Source: Mercurialis annua
Lineage: Eukaryota > Streptophyta > Magnoliopsida > Malpighiales > Euphorbiaceae
Direction of reading: 5' to 3'
NCBI RefSeq assembly: GCF_937616625.2
Contig: NC_065575.1
Coordinates: forward strand, 7,013,501 to 7,077,500
DNA: 64,000 nt
The position numbers and the translations under genes are program-made. This document shows, piece after piece, positions 60,346-64,000 of this stretch. How positions within the stretch are numbered: the first letter of the stretch is position 1; every line of letters starts with the position of its first letter. The notes beneath the pieces were generated by a model. That model did no database searches and was not told the DNA's origin. It saw only the letters and a list, made by a program, of their open reading frames with translations.

Positions 60346-62204
60346 AACTGTTCTTGAATTTTATTTTGTTGCTATTTAACTAATGGTGTACTAAAAGTAC
60401 ATCAATGACCTTGTTTTTAGTACAATGTTGGTTAACAAATGGTTAATCAATAATTTTAAATTTTAAAAAAGACGATTTAGATTTTATTTGATGGTTGATG
60501 TTGCGGTGATGAAGATGGAGGGATTTGTAATAGGATTTTCAACTAGTTTAATGAAAATGGAGATTTGAATTTGTAATAGTTTTGTTTGTTGGTTAACCAA
60601 CAGTGTTAGTATACCGTTGGGTAACCAAAATCGTATTTTTGAGATTAAAAAAATATTTTTGAGAATAACAAAAGTCGTTTTTGCAAAAAAAAAGTTCAGA
60701 TTGTATTTTTCAAAAAAAACCTTTGAGGTAGTATTCTTGAGAATATTTTATCCTTTTTTGGTATTTATCTAAAAAACCCATGAAACTTAGTGGGCTTAGG
60801 AGGATAGCGCACACAGCCCAACAGTCTAAGCCTAACGCAAACAGCCCAAACATATAGAGTAAGGTTGTCCTACAGTTTTCCACTGTGGCGTTGTACCTTG
60901 AGGTCAAATTTTGACATATTGATAATACTCCATAATTTTGGATTTTTGTTTTTCTTTGAATTCAATTTTGGATTTTTTTTAGGAATAGAAAAATTATTCA
61001 GTTTAATGTAACTTTTATAATTTCCTTACTATATTTCAGAAATTTTTACTATTTCATACTAATCATATTAGGCTGATATTTTTTATTTTATATCAAGTTT
61101 TATTCCCCCACATTTTATTTTTTTATTATTTTTCTTTTAAGTTCTCTACACTAATAATGTACCAAATATTTTTTTTATAAATATATAATTTTGTGCGAGT
61201 ACAATATCCCCTTTTTTCATCAATTTTACATATTAACAACGTTTTTTACTGTATTTGAATTTATTTATAATTCTAGATCAACTAAAAATAAACTAAATGA
61301 CAATGTATCAATATTTTATCTCTATATAAATTAACCAGATCAACAAAATGTCAATTGATATCAACATAAGATCAACATGCATACAAAATCAAACATTATA
61401 AATATTTATAAATCAACCTTAATAATATAAAATCAATGAGTTGATGTGAAATTGAAAAAAAAAAACACAATAACACAGGAAAGTTTAGTTAAAAAACAAA
61501 AATAACATAATATAACTCTAAAAATTTACAATCATCATAAACAAAAAATTTAAAAATGCATAAAAGTGTTAATATGAAAAGATAGTATTATGGTATTTGA
61601 TTTTCTATACACGCTAATAAAAAAATGATTGTAAAGAAAAAAAACAACATAAAAGAAAAAAGAAAAAAAATTAAAAACAAGATGAATAAGAAAGATAAAC
61701 AACAAAAAGAGAAAGAGAAGAGACGAAGGGTCTTTTCTGTAAGGAAGATGCCCGAGGAGGCGAGTTAGCGATCAAGCGGAAAAGGACTAATAAAAACAGG
61801 CAAAAGGCTAGAAAATCAAGGCGCTGTAAAATAAGCGATTGTTTAATTACCTTTGGTCCTACCATCTTTAATAAAGAAGAAGATAGAGGCGGTAACGTAG
61901 CGATGAACGGCAACAACGGTGATGGACAAAAATTATGATAATAACATATTTGCAAAATTATAATATTGATGATGGAGATAACGAAGATAACGACAACAAC
62001 AATAACAATGATCCATGAACGACAGTGATAGGAGGAAGATTTTTAGAAATCTGAAAATAAAATAAAAAAAGAAGCAAAAAAATAATGGAAAATGAAGCGT
62101 TTATTAAAAAAAAAAAAGTTGACTCGCGTATTGGTTAGTTTTTATAAATGATTAAAAGGTGGATTATTTTTTAAAAGATCATTTGAATGTTGGTTGGTTA
62201 TGTA
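60346..62204. other. AT-rich intergenic DNA
   Basis: No gene recognised. 61680-61960 on the minus strand is richer in purine/pyrimidine triplets and has a 94-residue frame with a hydrophobic stretch, but no known domain and no supporting start context. AAC/AAT-type triplets occur at 61980-62010. Confidence 0.4.
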
Positions 62205-62212
62205 AAAATTTA

Positions 62213-62517
62213 GGCATAACCCTTATACTTTTCACTTTTGTTTACTTAGTCTCTCATCTATTTTGTTTTTTTAGTTAGTTCTTATACTTATGTTGGTTAG
62301 TTATGTAAATTTATTATTGATTAAATCATTTTTAAAATTTTATCTTTTATTTACTTCGTTCATAATCTAACTTTGACTAAATCATTGCAAAATTTAATTG
62401 TAGAGAGATCAAATAAACAGCACTGAAAAGTATAAGGACTAACTAAAAAAATAAAGTAAATCAGAGATCAAATAAATAAAAAGTGAAAAATATAGGAACC
62501 TGAGGATGGTTTAAGCC
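62213..62517. mobile_element. Mutator-type MITE
   Basis: A 305-bp element with ends GGCATAACCCTTATACTTTT and, inward from the right, GGCTTAAACCATCCTCAGG. Perfect 9-bp duplication AAAAATTTA (62204-62212, 62518-62526). The arms carry ACTTAGTCTCTC and ATTTGATCTCTG-type matching blocks. Confidence 0.78.
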
Positions 62518-62526
62518 AAAAATTTA

Positions 62527-64000
62527 TATAAAATTTTGATTATAACTTGTACAAGAAAACATTATAACCCTGTTATAAAAGTAATTTTAATGTTCTTTGA
62601 CGAAAAAAGAAGTAATTTTAATGTTATCTAAGAAAAATGTCAAAAATAAATCTCGCCCAAATTTGATTAAATTTTAAAAATAAAAATGCAGCTGTGATTT
62701 TGTTTAAACTTGTTTTTACTTACTATATTTTTGAATGTTTATTGTAATAAAATATACAATTTAAACTATTTCTCTTGCACACAATTTTAATTCTGACCAA
62801 AATATTAGTATGCTTTGTTCTATTAACTAAATTTTTCATAGTTTACTTACTGTGGTGTACATAATAAAAAAATAAAGACATTATTTCTGGTCATAAAAAA
62901 AAGGAGAGGCCTACCATAGGAAGAATTTAAGATTCTCGGTAAGCCTTTGATAGTGCATGTTTACATGTTTACTTGGAAAAATGGTGTGTGACTTCAAATT
63001 AGATCAAGGAGAGGTTGGATAGGATCCTAATTTTAGACTAGAGTGATGGTTGGATATGTATCTAGATAAATAAAGGGTCACTTCAAATTATAAAAAAATA
63101 CAAAATAAATCGAATCACTTATATCCTGAATTTGTGTAAATCGAATTAAAAACTCTTTTTTGCTGACGTGTCATCTTAATTGAAGAATGAGTTTCATAAA
63201 AATTACAATATATTCTTATTAATAATACTTAAATACTAATTAATCATAATTAAACACTAATTAATCAATCAAACAAAATCAAATCAACCTCCAACCTATC
63301 TTCTTGAACCTTCACTCTGACAACAGCTTCGGCGTCGTTTTTAATCTTTTTTTTATTTTTCCTTTTATTCCTTTTCCCCGTTTTCGGAGAAACTTGCTCG
63401 TCTGAGACATGCTCATCTCAAACGAGCAAAGATCTGCTCGTCTGAGACGAGCATATCTCAATAGAACTCAAGATCTGCTCGTCTTAGACGAGCAAATCGA
63501 GCCCTGGCGACTTCGTCTGGGTACGTATGAAGACATATTTTTTTTGGATTTATTATTTATTATTTTTAATTATTTTTAAGCCTCTTTATTAAAAAATACA
63601 AAAAAGTCCTCTATATTTTTAGTTGATATTAAAATTGACCTATATAGTATTAAACTTAAAAAGATTAATTGTTTATTTTTAGTTATTATGTGCTAAAATA
63701 AAAAATAAAAAAATATTGAGAACTTTTTTAAATCTTTTACCATCTAAAACCACTTTGTCAAAAAAACACCTTCAAAAACTGGAGAGTGTGCCTCACTCTT
63801 TGGGATGAGAGTGGGGAAAGAGTTTTTTTTGACCAAATTTATACAAGTTTAGGCTATAAGTGATTTCATTTTAAAATTTTGGAGTTTTTTTATACTTCGA
63901 TGGAAGTTTGGAAGGGTAAGTGATCCTTTGCTCGTCTCTAGACACTCCTACAATCATTTCAAACTAACTTTCGTTGTTTTAAATACGTAAGGAATCAAAC
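62527..64000. other. AT-rich right end of the window
   Basis: No gene recognised. The only notable structure is a cluster of short palindromes at 63395-63494. The part after 63500 is AT-rich, and nothing indicates a gene entering from the right. Confidence 0.4.
63395..63494. repeat. Cluster of TGCTCGTCT/AGACGAGCA palindromes
   Basis: Two near-perfect palindromes, TGCTCGTCTGAGACGAGCA (63435-63453) and TGCTCGTCTTAGACGAGCA (63476-63494), with two related half or imperfect copies to the left (63395-63428). The spacing between the two full copies is 41 bp and they share the upstream AGATC. Each has 9-bp arms around one central base. Could be a repeated protein-binding site or a hairpin-prone minisatellite. 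Confidence 0.8.

Noticed and set aside
61671..61955. 94-codon minus-strand frame with a hydrophobic stretch
   Set aside because: Low complexity, no family resemblance and no exon or promoter context; noted only in the gap description.

Overview
The window is nuclear DNA from a flowering plant, most likely a core eudicot. It is AT-rich, with GT-AG introns, UTR introns and many short inverted-repeat transposons, and its host genes are typical plant families. I cannot name the species. REGION BY REGION. (1) 60-7068 (+): nine-exon CLC-f type anion transporter gene with two CBS domains; two MITEs lie in its introns. (2) 7069-12995: AT-rich intergenic DNA with transposon debris. (3) 12996-16378 (-): five-exon group I WRKY gene of the WRKY2 type, with a 5'UTR intron. 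(4) 17302-26905: gene-poor, with foldback elements, a Mutator-type MITE and a Stowaway MITE. (5) 26915-36122: a complete 9.2 kb Mutator-like element (MULE) with near-identical TIRs of about 340 bp and a perfect 9-bp target duplication. (6) 36476-40123 (-): intronless BRI1-like (BRL1/BRL3 type) brassinosteroid receptor kinase; the MULE sits about 350 bp beyond its stop codon. (7) 40480-64000: a long gene-poor tract holding a deleted LTR retroelement with a gag-like ORF, many MITEs, a nested Pack-MULE-like element, degenerate telomere-like DNA and several tandem repeats. THE MOST INTERESTING SYSTEM is the MULE. It carries four gene models. One is a transposase with an N-terminal PB1-like domain, MuDR DNA-binding region, DDE core and SWIM finger; an in-frame TAG cuts off a CCHC zinc knuckle. 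The second is a small GRF-zinc-finger/coiled-coil protein. The third is an intact SINA-like RING E3 ligase gene. The fourth, on the opposite strand at the right end, repeats the start of the transposase gene (basic exon 1, phase-1 intron, PB1-like domain) and then ends in acidic repeats. The two PB1-like genes start just inside opposite TIRs and converge, as mudrA and mudrB do in maize MuDR, although neither the fourth gene nor the cargo genes are recognisable as mudrB. About ten MITE-sized elements elsewhere mostly share GG...CC ends and 9-bp duplications, so the region seems to have been colonised repeatedly by Mutator-type elements. No tRNA, rRNA or CRISPR was recognised. Exon boundaries come from reading splice sites and family conservation, not transcripts.
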